Part shown: positions 32,686 through 41,796 of the stretch, piece by piece
Position numbering within the stretch: the stretch's first letter is position 1
How the letters are laid out: every line of letters starts with the position of its first letter
NCBI GenBank assembly: GCA_903907995.1
Contig: CAIVQH010000026.1
Span: forward strand, 78,289-142,288
Reading direction: 5' to 3'
Origin: an uncultured Verrucomicrobiota bacterium
GTDB taxonomy: Bacteria; Verrucomicrobiota; Verrucomicrobiia; Limisphaerales; UBA9464
Length of the DNA: 64,000 bases
Position numbers and translations under genes: made by a program
Notes under the pieces: model-generated
What the model was told of the DNA's origin: nothing
Seen by the model: the letters and a program-made list of their open reading frames with translations, nothing else
Databases searched by the model: none

Positions 32686-35541
32686 ATGAACTACACAGCC
32701 TACCAACCGTCCAACCGCGTTGATTTCTATCGGCGCGCCCTCCTCGTGGGCCTGGGAGCCCAGCTGCTCGCCCCCGCCGCCATCCTCATGGCGGAAGACG
32801 CGTCCACCAACGCGCCCGTGGAGATGAAGAAGACCATCATCACCGGATCCAACATCCCGACCGCTGAGACGGAGACCGCCCAGCCTGTTGACATCTATGA
32901 CCGGGCCCGGATTGATCGCATGGGGGTGACCACCGTGAACGACCTCCTCCAGCGCGTGCCCCAGGCCAGTGCCGCAGGATTGAACGGCAACAACGGCGGC
33001 ACCGGCTTCGCCGCCGGCGCAACCGGGGTTTCCCTCCGTGGCCTGGGTTTGAATGCCACGCTCATCCTGTTGAACGGTCGGCGGATCGCCCCGTATGGCT
33101 TCGCGGACAACGGCACCGACGCGTTTGTCGATCTGAACGCACTGCCCCTCGAGGCCATCGAGTCGGTTGAAATCCTGAAAGCCGGCAATTCCGCCGTGTA
33201 CGGCGCCGACGCCATCTCCGGCGTCATCAACATCAAGACCAAGAAGGATTACCGCGGTGGTGAACTGGATTTCTTCTACGGCAACACGCAGCATCAGGAC
33301 GCGGCGACCGTGAAGGGCGCGATCACGTTCGGGGCTGGCAATGACAAGACCGACGTGATGATCGTGGCGGACTATTATCACCAGAACGACCTGTACAACC
33401 GGGACCGGCCCTTCTCAGCCATCAACAACCTGGCACCCTTGGGTGGGGCCAACCTGGGCAGCTCGTACGTTTATCCCGGCCGGTTCACGGTTCCGAGAAC
33501 CGCACCCGGCCTCGTGGGCACCGGTTTTGCGGGCACCAATGGCGCCGTCACCCTGGTTCCGCCAATCAACACCAACGGCTCGGCCTCCCCGGGCAGTTAC
33601 CATCAGTTCACCGACGCCGACCGTTATAACTTCAACTCCTCGTCGCAGGCGCTGCCGCGCTCGGAACGCATGGGCGTGTTTGGCACCTTCAACCACAAGA
33701 TCTTCGACGAAAAACTGGAAGTCTTCGGTGAAGTCATGTTCCGCCATCTGGACGAGCACATCGAACTCGCGCCCTCGACACTCGATCTCTCGGGCTCGGG
33801 TAGCGGCCAGGGCATTCCCCTGGGCACGGTGACCATTGACAAGGGCGTGCGCACGGTGGGCAACCAGCTCGTCATTCCCGCTTCCAATCCCTTCAATCCG
33901 TTCGGAGTGGACATCTCCACCGGACGCGAGCGGATGGTCGAGGCCGGCAACCGAACTTTCGACATCGACACGGATGCCTACCGGTTTGTCGGCGGGTTGC
34001 GGGGCGAGATCAACGAGCACTTCAACTACGAGACGGCGGTCCTCTACAATCGCGCCCAGACGATCGACAACGCGCACGCCCTCGGCCTGAATGCGATCCA
34101 GGCGGCCCTGAATGACACCAACCCCGCGACGGCCCTGAACCTGTTTGGAGGGCCAAGCGCGCCGAACAATCCCGACACGATCAATGGGATCAAGGTTAGG
34201 ACCACTGAGATCGGCACCACCGAGCTGCTGTCCTGGGATGCCAAGTTCTATGGGGATGTATTCACCCTGCCAGGCGGAACCTTGCAATACGCCGCCGGCG
34301 TCGAGTATCGGACCGAGCAGTTCTCCGACCGCCATGACCAGCTCCAGCTGGATGGTGCCATTGTCGGCCAGACTCCCCAGCTGGACAACTCCGGCCGCCG
34401 CAATGTGACCAGCGCCTACGTGGAAACCCGCATCCCCATCGCGGGGCCGAAGTGGAACGTGCTCCCTTTCTATCGGTTGGACATCACGGCGGCGGGACGG
34501 CTGGACCACTACAGCGACTTCGGCAGTTCAGAAGTGCCCACCGTCGGCATTGAGTGGCGTCCCTTCAACGAGGAACTGCTGCTCCGGGCCTCTTATGCGG
34601 AGAATTTCCGCCCGGCCTCGCTGCAGCAGCTCTTCAACCATTCCCTGGATGCCCTCAGCGGCTCGCCATTCACCGATCCGCTCCGGGGTACTCCGGTGCA
34701 GGAAGTCAACCTCAAGAGTGGCGGCAATCCCAACTTGCAGCCGGAAACCGCCTCCCAATGGACGGCCGGCCTCGTGTATTCCCCGGCGTTTGCCAAGGGC
34801 CTGAAAGCCTCCGTGGACTGGCTGCAAATCAAGCGGGTGAACGAAATCGGGACTACCTCCGACTATTTCGGCTACGAATATGTGGCGGTACAGCCCGGAC
34901 GATATACCCGGGCACCATATGAGGGCGATGCCGCCTTCATGGCCTCCAATCCCGGCTTGCCCCTGCCCGCAATCGACCCCGCCACCGGACAGCGCGCGGG
35001 AGAGCTGCTGTCTCTGAACGACTCCTACGCCAACCTCGGCGCCACCATCTCCGACTACATCGACTTCGGGCTCAATTACGAACTGCCGACCGACACGGCC
35101 GGAACCTGGTCATTCGATCTCCGGTCCCAGTATCTGCTCAGTTTCCGCATTCTGGACCCGGCCTCGGGAACATATCTGCCGCAGGACGGGCAGGTTTATT
35201 ACAGCGGCACAGATGGCCTGCCCAAGTGGCGGACCACGGCCAGCCTGTTCTGGGACTATCGCAAGTTCGAGATCGGGCTCATCGCCAATTACATTGGCGA
35301 AGTGGACTACCAGAACCCGGTTACTGGTGACGGCATGACGGTGGATGGCTTCCTGACCTTCGATGTGCAGGCATCCTACAAGCTGCCGTGGGACGTCAAG
35401 GTCACGGTCGGTGTCAACAACATCGCCGATTCGGCCCCGCCGCTCTATGTCGGTGCGAGCAACAGCAACTTCGCCTACCTGAGCAGCCTCGAGAGCCCGC
35501 TCCAGCGTTACTACTACTTCTCGCTCCAGAAGAAGTTCTGA
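32686..35541 (+). CDS. TonB-dependent outer-membrane receptor 2
   Basis: About 951 residues. The signal region (DFYRRALLVGLGAQLLAPAA) is almost the same as in receptor 1, then IITGSNIPTAETET, plug domain (TVNDLLQRVPQ, LRGLGLNATLILLNGRR, SVEILKAGNSAVYGADAI, SGVINIKTK) and a barrel ending YYYFSLQKKF. The plug and barrel are only distantly related to receptor 1, so the signal and leader were shared or exchanged while the substrate-binding part diverged. Outer-membrane active importer of unknown ligand. Own promoter, leader and terminator. Confidence 0.92.
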   Translation: MNYTAYQPSNRVDFYRRALLVGLGAQLLAPAAILMAEDASTNAPVEMKKTIITGSNIPTAETETAQPVDIYDRARIDRMGVTTVNDLLQRVPQASAAGLNGNNGGTGFAAGATGVSLRGLGLNATLILLNGRRIAPYGFADNGTDAFVDLNALPLEAIESVEILKAGNSAVYGADAISGVINIKTKKDYRGGELDFFYGNTQHQDAATVKGAITFGAGNDKTDVMIVADYYHQNDLYNRDRPFSAINNLAPLGGANLGSSYVYPGRFTVPRTAPGLVGTGFAGTNGAVTLVPPINTNGSASPGSYHQFTDADRYNFNSSSQALPRSERMGVFGTFNHKIFDEKLEVFGEVMFRHLDEHIELAPSTLDLSGSGSGQGIPLGTVTIDKGVRTVGNQLVIPASNPFNPFGVDISTGRERMVEAGNRTFDIDTDAYRFVGGLRGEINEHFNYETAVLYNRAQTIDNAHALGLNAIQAALNDTNPATALNLFGGPSAPNNPDTINGIKVRTTEIGTTELLSWDAKFYGDVFTLPGGTLQYAAGVEYRTEQFSDRHDQLQLDGAIVGQTPQLDNSGRRNVTSAYVETRIPIAGPKWNVLPFYRLDITAAGRLDHYSDFGSSEVPTVGIEWRPFNEELLLRASYAENFRPASLQQLFNHSLDALSGSPFTDPLRGTPVQEVNLKSGGNPNLQPETASQWTAGLVYSPAFAKGLKASVDWLQIKRVNEIGTTSDYFGYEYVAVQPGRYTRAPYEGDAAFMASNPGLPLPAIDPATGQRAGELLSLNDSYANLGATISDYIDFGLNYELPTDTAGTWSFDLRSQYLLSFRILDPASGTYLPQDGQVYYSGTDGLPKWRTTASLFWDYRKFEIGLIANYIGEVDYQNPVTGDGMTVDGFLTFDVQASYKLPWDVKVTVGVNNIADSAPPLYVGASNSNFAYLSSLESPLQRYYYFSLQKKF

Positions 35542-35569
35542 GCCCTGTCTGCTGCTTCAGCCCATTCTC

Positions 35570-35602
35570 AGGGCCGGTCCTCACGGACCGGCCTTTTTCT
35601 TT
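35570..35602 (+). terminator. Terminator of TonB receptor 2
   Basis: GGCCGGTCC (35572-35580), loop TCAC, GGACCGGCC (35585-35593), then TTTTTCTTT; same stem as the terminator of receptor 1. Confidence 0.92.
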
Positions 35603-35644
35603 GGGACAAGCCGTCCCGCTTCGTACCCTCAGGCAAGCCGGGCA

Positions 35645-35722
35645 TTGACACCCGGCCCGACCTTTCTACGCTCCCCCGGTAAATACCGGTCAGCAGCCCC
35701 GATTTACCTTCGGGGCTTTTTC
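35645..35722 (+). promoter_or_regulatory. Candidate purA promoter and leader with terminator hairpin
   Basis: A perfect TTGACA at 35645-35650 has TACGCT 16 bp downstream (weak -10). Between it and purA ATG 35754 lie a small hairpin CCGGT/ACCGG (35676-35689) and a strong terminator, AGCCCCGA/TCGGGGCT (35695-35717) with a TTTTT tail. The terminator would lie within the purA leader, suggesting attenuation; alternatively it is a second backstop for the receptor gene. Confidence 0.5.
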
Positions 35723-35753
35723 TTGCCGGCGCATCACACTTAGACACGCATAC

Positions 35754-37025
35754 ATGGCCAACACGATTCTCGTCGGCGCCCAGTGGGGCGATGAAGGCAA
35801 GGGCAAGATCATCGACGTGCTCACCGAGCAGGCCGAGATCGTCGTCCGCACCCAGGGCGGCAACAACGCCGGGCACACCGTTTACGTCGGGCCCGTCAAA
35901 TACGTCCTGCACCTCATTCCCAGCGGAATCCTGCGGGCCGACAAGGTCTGCGTGATCGGTAACGGCGTGGTGCTGGACCCCATCGGCCTGGTCAAGGAGC
36001 TCGACGGCCTCGAAAAGCTCAATGTGAAAGTCACGCCGGAGAACCTGCTGATTTCCGAGACCGCCCACGTCGTGTTTCCCTGGCATCGCGAGCTGGACGG
36101 CCAGCGCGAGGTCCGCAAGGGCAACGCGAAGATCGGCACCACCAAGCGCGGTATCGGCCCGACCTACGGCGACAAGGCCGCCCGGGTCGGCATGCGCGTG
36201 ATCGACATCATCAATGCGCAGCGTTTCCCCGTGAAGCTCCGCGAGCGCCTCGAGGAGAACAACGAGGCGCTCAAGGCCCTCGGTGCCCAGCCGTTGGATT
36301 ACGACCAATTGCTGGCCGAGTATACCAAGGCTGCCGACCGGCTTCGACCGTTCGTCACCAACACGGTCATCTACCTGCACAAGGCCACCCGCCGTCACGC
36401 GAACATCCTCTTTGAGGGCGCGCAGGGCACTTTCCTCGATATCGACCACGGTACCTATCCGTTCGTCACCTCCTCCAACACGACCTCCGGCGGGGCCTGC
36501 ACCGGTTCCGGCGTGCCGCCGAACCGCATGGACCGTGTGGTCGGCGTGATGAAGGCCTACACCACCCGCGTGGGCGAAGGGCCGTTGCCGACGGAAAATG
36601 CCGAGATCTCCGACCTGCTTCACGGGATGGGCCGTGAGTTCGGCGCCACCACCGGCCGGGCCCGCCGCTGCGGCTGGTTCGACGCCGTCGCCACCCGTCA
36701 CGCCGCGATGGTCAACGGCATCGACGAGCTGGCCATCACCAATATCGACGGGCTGGACTCGCTCAAGACCATCAAGGTCTGCACCGGCTACCGTGTCGAT
36801 GGCCAGTTGCTCGACTACGTTCCCGCCGATTGCGAGGTGCTCGCCCGGTGCGAACCGGTGTTCCAGGAGTTCCCCGGCTGGCAGACTTCGACCGAGCAGA
36901 TCACCTCCTGGGAGGCTCTGCCGGTGAACTGCCGCCACTACCTGCTGACCCTGGCACAGCTCACCAACGCCCGACTCACCATTGCCAGCGTCGGTCCCGC
37001 CCGCGAACAGACGATGTTCCTCTGA
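35754..37025 (+). CDS. purA: Adenylosuccinate synthase
   Basis: GTP-dependent enzyme joining IMP and aspartate to form adenylosuccinate, the first AMP-specific step; cytosolic. 423 residues, full length. Signature ILVGAQWGDEGKGKI with the P-loop at residues 4-18, then QGGNNAGHTV, TKRGIGPTYGDK near 130, QGTFLDIDHGTYPFVTSSN near 225 and TTTGRARRCGW near 300. The purB partner is at 10008-11342 on the other strand. A terminator-like hairpin in its leader hints at attenuation. Confidence 0.97.
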   Translation: MANTILVGAQWGDEGKGKIIDVLTEQAEIVVRTQGGNNAGHTVYVGPVKYVLHLIPSGILRADKVCVIGNGVVLDPIGLVKELDGLEKLNVKVTPENLLISETAHVVFPWHRELDGQREVRKGNAKIGTTKRGIGPTYGDKAARVGMRVIDIINAQRFPVKLRERLEENNEALKALGAQPLDYDQLLAEYTKAADRLRPFVTNTVIYLHKATRRHANILFEGAQGTFLDIDHGTYPFVTSSNTTSGGACTGSGVPPNRMDRVVGVMKAYTTRVGEGPLPTENAEISDLLHGMGREFGATTGRARRCGWFDAVATRHAAMVNGIDELAITNIDGLDSLKTIKVCTGYRVDGQLLDYVPADCEVLARCEPVFQEFPGWQTSTEQITSWEALPVNCRHYLLTLAQLTNARLTIASVGPAREQTMFL

Positions 37026-37072
37026 GCGCATCCTGCCTTGCCCGGCTGCGCCGCCCGAAGCACATTGCCTGC

Positions 37073-37639
37073 ATGGAATCGCCCGCCCAGCGGCCGTTTA
37101 TCACCGTAGAGGAATACCTCGACGGTGAGCCTGCCAGCACCGTACGCCACGAATACATCGGCGGCGCGGTCTATGCGATGGCCGGTGGCAGCAAGGAGCA
37201 CAACCAGATCTGCGGGAATTTTTACTTGGCCTTGGACCGCCATTTTGGCGACGCCAACGCCTGCCGGGTGTTCTTCAACGATCTCAAAGTTCGCCTCCTC
37301 ATCAGCGGGGAGGACATCTTCTACTACCCGGACGTGATCGCCGCCTGCGACCCGCGCGACACGGATTCGCATTCCCTCCGTTTTCCAAAACTGATTGTCG
37401 AAGTGCTGTCGCCCACCACCGAACAGACCGACCGCCGGGAAAAGCTCCTGGCTTACCGAACCATCCCCACGTTGGAAGAATACGTCATCGTCGCGCAGGA
37501 TCGGATCGAGGTGACGCTGTTCCGTCGGGCGCAGGGCTGGCAGTCGGCCACGTTCACCCAGCTTGACCAGACCGTCCGCCTGGCCTCCGTGGACTTGGAA
37601 CTGCCCGTGTCGGCCATCTATCGGCGCGTCTTCACATGA
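37073..37639 (+). CDS. Uma2 family endonuclease-like protein
   Basis: 188 residues with the Uma2/DUF820 pattern: FITVEEYLDGEPAS, RHEYIGGAVYAMAGGS, then the PD-(D/E)xK nuclease elements YYPDVIAACDP and KLIVEVLSPTTEQTDRREK. Members are multiplied in cyanobacteria and other environmental bacteria; biological role is unclear. It lies 47 bp after purA and its stop overlaps the uppS start by 4 bp, so it is transcribed with both, without evident functional link. Confidence 0.85.
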   Translation: MESPAQRPFITVEEYLDGEPASTVRHEYIGGAVYAMAGGSKEHNQICGNFYLALDRHFGDANACRVFFNDLKVRLLISGEDIFYYPDVIAACDPRDTDSHSLRFPKLIVEVLSPTTEQTDRREKLLAYRTIPTLEEYVIVAQDRIEVTLFRRAQGWQSATFTQLDQTVRLASVDLELPVSAIYRRVFT

Positions 37640-38370
37640 GCGCCGATCCCAAGCTCTCCGCCGCCGCGCAGGCGAACCTGCCCCAGCACGTCGCCGTCAT
37701 CATGGATGGCAACGGGCGCTGGGCCAAGCAGCGCCACCTGCCGCGCGTCGAGGGCCACCGTAACGGGGTCGAGTCCGTGCGCAACATCGTGCGCGCCTGC
37801 GGCGAGGTCGGCGTGAAATACCTCACGCTCTACGCCTTCTCCGTGGAGAACTGGAACCGCCCCAAGGACGAGGTGGACACGCTGATGAAGTATCTCGCCC
37901 GGTTCCTGAAGAACGAGATCGGCGAGCTGAACCGCAGCAACGTGCGCCTCGAGGCCATCGGCCAGATCTGGCGCCTGCCCGAGGCCGTCCAGCAGCAGCT
38001 GGAAAAGACCAAGGCGGCCCTGGCCAAAAACAACGGCCTCACGCTCATCCTGGCGCTCAGCTACGGCGGACGCACGGAGATCGTCGAAGCCATCCGCACC
38101 ATCGCCGGGAAGGTGAAATCGGGCGCGCTTGAGGCGGCCGAGATCAACGAGCGCATCCTCGCCGAGCATCTTTACACCCGCCACTTCCCCGATCCCGACC
38201 TGCTCATCCGCACCAGCGGCGAAATGCGCGTGAGCAACTTCCTGCTCTGGCAGATCAGCTATTCCGAATTCGTCGTCACCCCGACCCTCTGGCCCGACTT
38301 CCGCAAGGCCCAGCTCTTTGAGGCGCTGGAGGAATACGCCCGCCGTCACCGCCGCTTCGGCGGCCTGTGA
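37636..38370 (+). CDS. uppS: Isoprenyl transferase (undecaprenyl diphosphate synthase)
   Basis: Cis-prenyltransferase that builds the C55 lipid carrier for cell-wall synthesis; cytosolic and membrane-associated. 244 residues. Signature HVAVIMDGNGRWAKQRHLPR near 19-38 with catalytic Asp24, GHRNGVESVRN, TLYAFSVENWNRP, DLLIRTSGEMRVSNFLLWQ and SEFVVTPTLWPDF. The first codon overlaps the Uma2 stop (ATGA). Confidence 0.96.
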   Translation: MSADPKLSAAAQANLPQHVAVIMDGNGRWAKQRHLPRVEGHRNGVESVRNIVRACGEVGVKYLTLYAFSVENWNRPKDEVDTLMKYLARFLKNEIGELNRSNVRLEAIGQIWRLPEAVQQQLEKTKAALAKNNGLTLILALSYGGRTEIVEAIRTIAGKVKSGALEAAEINERILAEHLYTRHFPDPDLLIRTSGEMRVSNFLLWQISYSEFVVTPTLWPDFRKAQLFEALEEYARRHRRFGGL

Positions 38371-38387
38371 ACCGCACGAAGACAGGT

Positions 38388-38562
38388 GATTCAATTTGGA
38401 AAACAGGAAAGCAGGAAAAGGCAGTGCCAAATGAATGAGTCAGGGTGGCAATGGCTCGATGAGCCGGTAACGCGCAACTCGCCCCCCTGTTCGCCGAGCG
38501 AAGTTCCAAATTCCAAATTCCCTGTCCTTCTTTCCTGTTTTCCTGCTTTCCAAATTCAATCC
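38388..38562. repeat. Inverted repeat with iterated GGAAAACA arms
   Basis: Left arm 38388-38420 (TTTGGAAAACAGGAAAGCAG); right arm 38527-38562 (CCTGTTTTCCTGCTTTCCAA). A secondary TTCCAAATTCCAAATTCCC iteration is at 38502-38520. Same family as 11401-11567 and 46556-46643; the spacer is unrelated. Lies between uppS and the reductase gene. Confidence 0.8.
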
Positions 38563-38662
38563 CTCCTCTCGTTCGTGAATCCGCAGCTTGCGTGCGCCCC
38601 GGCTTTCGGCGGATTCTTGCCGCGCCGGCGCGAACCGCCGGGTCCAGATTTCCCCTGCTACC

Positions 38663-39385
38663 ATGGCCAAAGTCATCGCTGAAATGCTTGTCGAGTCCGT
38701 GAAGATGGAACTTCCGGATGTCAAAACCGTCCGCTTCCAGTGGCCCGAGGGCTACGATCCAGGCGACTTCAAGACCGGCCAGTTCATCACCGTCTACTGG
38801 CCGCACAAGATCAAGTACAAGCGCGCCTACTCGCTCAGTTCCTCCGGCCTCGACAAGGGCCACTACGAGGTGACGGTGAAACGCGACGGCAAGATGGGCA
38901 CCAGCATCGTGGACTGGGTCGAGGCCGGCGATAAGATGTTCGTCATCCCGCCGGCCGGCCGCTTCCTCCCCGTGTTCGAGCCGCCGGGCAAGCACCTCAT
39001 CTGCGTGGCCGGCGGCTCGGGCGTCACGCCCTTCCGCGGCTTCGTGCGCGAGGCGACGAAGCGCAATCTCGATACGCACATCACCGTGCTCTACACGGTC
39101 AAGACGACTTCCGACATCATCTTCGAGGAGGAATTCCGCGCGCTGGAGGCGGAGAACCCGCGCTTCAAGTTCCACGTCACCTGCACCCGGCTCGCCCCGG
39201 AGCACCCGTGGACCGGCCGTCGCGGACGCATTACGCCCGACTGGGTGAAGAGTTTCGTGACCGATCCCGCGAACACCGTGTTCTACGCCTGTGGCACCAA
39301 TGAGATGGTTGCCGCCGTCGAGCACCTCGTCCTCCACGATCTGGGCCTGCCCAAGGAGCAGATGAAGCTGGAGAAATGGGGCTGA
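38663..39385 (+). CDS. FAD/NAD(P)H-dependent reductase, ferredoxin-NADP reductase family
   Basis: About 240 residues. An N-terminal FAD barrel (GQFITVYWPHK, then RAYSLSSSGL, the flavin contact motif) is followed by an NAD(P)-binding half (HLICVAGGSGVTPFRGF and VFYACGTNEMV). No 2Fe-2S domain is present, so electrons must pass to a separate partner. The ATG at 38663 is taken because upstream in-frame codons are repeat-like. The next gene starts 6 bp downstream. Physiological partner unknown. Confidence 0.88.
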   Translation: MAKVIAEMLVESVKMELPDVKTVRFQWPEGYDPGDFKTGQFITVYWPHKIKYKRAYSLSSSGLDKGHYEVTVKRDGKMGTSIVDWVEAGDKMFVIPPAGRFLPVFEPPGKHLICVAGGSGVTPFRGFVREATKRNLDTHITVLYTVKTTSDIIFEEEFRALEAENPRFKFHVTCTRLAPEHPWTGRRGRITPDWVKSFVTDPANTVFYACGTNEMVAAVEHLVLHDLGLPKEQMKLEKWG

Positions 39386-39391
39386 GCCTCC

Positions 39392-39745
39392 GTGACCTCC
39401 AAGGCCAAGACGGTGGAAGCGTTTCTGGCCGGACTTCCGGCTGAGAAGCGCGCCGTGCTAGAGCCCCTGCGGAAGGCCATCGGCAAGGCCGCGCCCAAGG
39501 CGTTCGAGTCCATGGACTACGGCATGCCGTGCTGGAAGCTCGGCGAGGAAATGCTCTGCGCCCTCAACGCGCAGAAGAATTACTTCGCGTTCTACATCGG
39601 CTCGTCCGTCCACGCGGCCTGCGCCGAACTTTTGAAGGGCCTGGATTGCGGCAAAAGCTGCATCCGCTTCAAGCGGGCGGAACAGTTGCCGCCCACTTCG
39701 GTCACGAAGCTGGTGAAAGCGCGGCTGGCCAACTGGCCGGATTGA
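39392..39745 (+). CDS. DUF1801 family protein
   Basis: 117 residues from GTG 39392. Pattern TVEAFLAGLPAEKRAVLEPL, then SMDYGMPCWKLGEEM, ALNAQKNYFAFYIG and GKSCIRFKRAEQLP matches DUF1801 (frataxin-like fold, YdhG relatives). It follows the reductase by 6 bp and precedes the CHASE2-like gene by 8 bp, so the three are likely one operon. Paralogue of 12808-13173. Confidence 0.83.
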   Translation: MTSKAKTVEAFLAGLPAEKRAVLEPLRKAIGKAAPKAFESMDYGMPCWKLGEEMLCALNAQKNYFAFYIGSSVHAACAELLKGLDCGKSCIRFKRAEQLPPTSVTKLVKARLANWPD

Positions 39746-39753
39746 TTTCCGCC

Positions 39754-40620
39754 ATGTCGCCGAGTTTGAAACTATTCCTCGTCGCCGTCGCCGCAACGTC
39801 GCTTTTCCTTTATCAAGTCATGCGACCGCAGACGTTGCCTGCGTATCGGACTGTCACGCAGCTCAACCATCACCACCCGATCTCGATCATCTATGTCGAT
39901 GAGGCAAGCCAGAAGGCCCTGGGCAAGTTTCCGATCGATCGCCGCTACTTCGGCGAACTGGTAACCCGGCTGGCACCGGCGAAACCCCGCTTCGTGGTGC
40001 TGAAATTCTTCTTCACCGATCCGCGTCCGGGGGATGCGGCGCTGATCCAGGCCCTCCAGTCGGTGACAAATGTGCTCACCCAGTTCGGTGGTGTGCCCCA
40101 AGACGAAGGCTATTCGGTGGCCCAGCTCGCCCGCTGGTCACGCGGCTCGAACACGTTTTCTTTCCCCGATTTTCCACACGCGTGGCCGCCCACACCGGAA
40201 CTCGCGAAAGCCTTCACCGCCGCCGGCACGGTGAACCTGAGTGCCGACCACGGATTCAGCCTGGTCACCAGCATCCGGGGGATCGTTTACCCGTCGCTAC
40301 CGCTCGCAGTGCTGGAGCAGGAGCTGGCCACGACGGCGGTTATCCATCGTGATCAAGTCACCGTCGGCAAGATCAGCGTGCCACTCAGACCGGACGGCAC
40401 GTTTACCTTCGACCTCTCGGAGCCCGGCAAGCTCTACCCGGCCTACTCGTTCGTTGAGGTGCTCGCCGGACGCGTTCCGGCCGCCACTTTCTCCAACCAG
40501 ATCGTGCTCGTCTTCGCCAAAACACCGGATGCCCCGAGCTTCCAGCTCGGCTATCCGCAGCCCCATGACGCCGCCGAATTGGTGGCCGACACCATCAATA
40601 CAGTTTTGAAACAGTTCTGA
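39754..40620 (+). CDS. CHASE2-like extracytoplasmic domain protein
   Basis: 288 residues. One N-terminal membrane segment (LFLVAVAATSLFLYQVM), then a domain beginning ISIIYVDEASQKALGKFPIDRRYFGELVTRL typical of CHASE2 sensors, in order: I-x-Y-V-D-E, P-I-D-R, then the VVLKFFFTD strand. No C-terminal output domain (kinase, cyclase) is attached; the protein ends after the sensor part. Probably periplasmic and anchored by its N terminus. Signal partner unknown. Confidence 0.65.
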   Translation: MSPSLKLFLVAVAATSLFLYQVMRPQTLPAYRTVTQLNHHHPISIIYVDEASQKALGKFPIDRRYFGELVTRLAPAKPRFVVLKFFFTDPRPGDAALIQALQSVTNVLTQFGGVPQDEGYSVAQLARWSRGSNTFSFPDFPHAWPPTPELAKAFTAAGTVNLSADHGFSLVTSIRGIVYPSLPLAVLEQELATTAVIHRDQVTVGKISVPLRPDGTFTFDLSEPGKLYPAYSFVEVLAGRVPAATFSNQIVLVFAKTPDAPSFQLGYPQPHDAAELVADTINTVLKQF

Positions 40621-40644
40621 CTGCGGTTAAGCATACGCCCGCAA

Positions 40645-41796
40645 ATGGAACCGACCTCCGTGCTCAAACGCACCCCGCTCTTCGCCGCGCACCAGAAGCT
40701 CGGCGGCAAACTCATCGAATTCGGCGGCTGGGAAATGCCTGTCCAGTATTCGTCCATCGTGGATGAGCACCTGTGCGTCCGGCGCGCGGCCGGCATCTTC
40801 GACATCTGCCACATGGGCGAGGCCCTGGTCACCGGCCCCGGCGCGGAGGCATTCCTGAACGAGACGCTCACCAATGACATCCGCAAGCTCACGGTCGGGC
40901 TCGGCCAGTACTCCCAGATGTGCCATGCGCATGGCGGCACGGTGGACGACCTCTACGTCTATCGCCTCGCGCCGATGGAGTTCCTGCTCATCATCAACGC
41001 CAGCCGGATCGATGTGGACGTCGCCACCTTACAGGAGCGCCTCTGCGCCTCCCCGCACCGCTCCGGCGTGATCTTCGAGAATGCCTCCGACCGCCTGGGA
41101 GCCACTGCGATCCAGGGACCGCGGGTGGCCGGCTTCATCGACGCGCTTTTTGTGGGCCCCTCCCTGGCCGGCACGACGGTAAACACCGCCAGCGAACTGA
41201 AGAAAAACCAGATCGGCGCATGGAACTGGACCGGCCAGCGCATCTGGGTCGCCCGCACAGGCTACACCGGAGAGGATGGCTTCGAGGTCGTCGCGCCGGC
41301 CGCCCTCGTTGAGGACATCTGGTTCAAGGCGCTCGCGGCCGGACACACAGCGTGCATCCAGCCCATCGGGCTCGGCGCACGGGACACGCTGCGGACTGAG
41401 GTTTGCTACCCGCTTTACGGTCACGAACTCGATGAACAGACTTCGCCCATCGAGGCCGGCCTCGGTTTCTTTGTCTCCTTCGACAAGGGCGATTTCGTGG
41501 GCCGGACCGCGCTGCTGGAGCAGAAGACCAACGGGACGAAGAAGAAATCCGTCGCCTTCAAGATGGCCGAGAAGTCCGCCCCGCCGCGCCCCGGCTACGC
41601 AATTTTCTCCGACGGCCAGAAGGTCGGCGACGTCGTGAGCGGCACGCAAAGCCCCTCGCTCAACCTCGGCATCGGCCTCGGCTACGTGCCGCCGGAGCTC
41701 TCCGTGCCCGGTACCAGGATTGAGATCGAGATCCGTGGTCGCCGCTTCGCCGCCGAAGTGGTGAAGAAGCCGATCTACCGGAAATCGGTGTCGTAA
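40645..41796 (+). CDS. gcvT: Aminomethyltransferase (glycine cleavage T-protein)
   Basis: Transfers the methylene group from lipoyl-bound aminomethyl of GcvH to tetrahydrofolate, releasing ammonia; cytosolic. 383 residues. Recognisable: LFAAHQKLGGKLIEFGGWEMP, FDICHMGE, NASRIDVD, GYTGEDGFEV, GARDTLRTEVCYPLYGHEL and SPIEAGLGFFV. The stop codon lies within the left arm of an inverted repeat (41787-41883). gcvH follows; gcvP is not in the window. No glycine riboswitch is seen upstream. Confidence 0.96.
   Translation: MEPTSVLKRTPLFAAHQKLGGKLIEFGGWEMPVQYSSIVDEHLCVRRAAGIFDICHMGEALVTGPGAEAFLNETLTNDIRKLTVGLGQYSQMCHAHGGTVDDLYVYRLAPMEFLLIINASRIDVDVATLQERLCASPHRSGVIFENASDRLGATAIQGPRVAGFIDALFVGPSLAGTTVNTASELKKNQIGAWNWTGQRIWVARTGYTGEDGFEVVAPAALVEDIWFKALAAGHTACIQPIGLGARDTLRTEVCYPLYGHELDEQTSPIEAGLGFFVSFDKGDFVGRTALLEQKTNGTKKKSVAFKMAEKSAPPRPGYAIFSDGQKVGDVVSGTQSPSLNLGIGLGYVPPELSVPGTRIEIEIRGRRFAAEVVKKPIYRKSVS

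Noticed and set aside
35695..35722. Hairpin counted as terminator of the second TonB receptor
   Set aside because: That gene already has a matching terminator at 35570-35602, so this hairpin was assigned to the purA leader as a candidate attenuator.
40621..40644. Glycine riboswitch before gcvT
   Set aside because: Only 24 bp separate gcvT from the preceding stop, too short for the aptamer.
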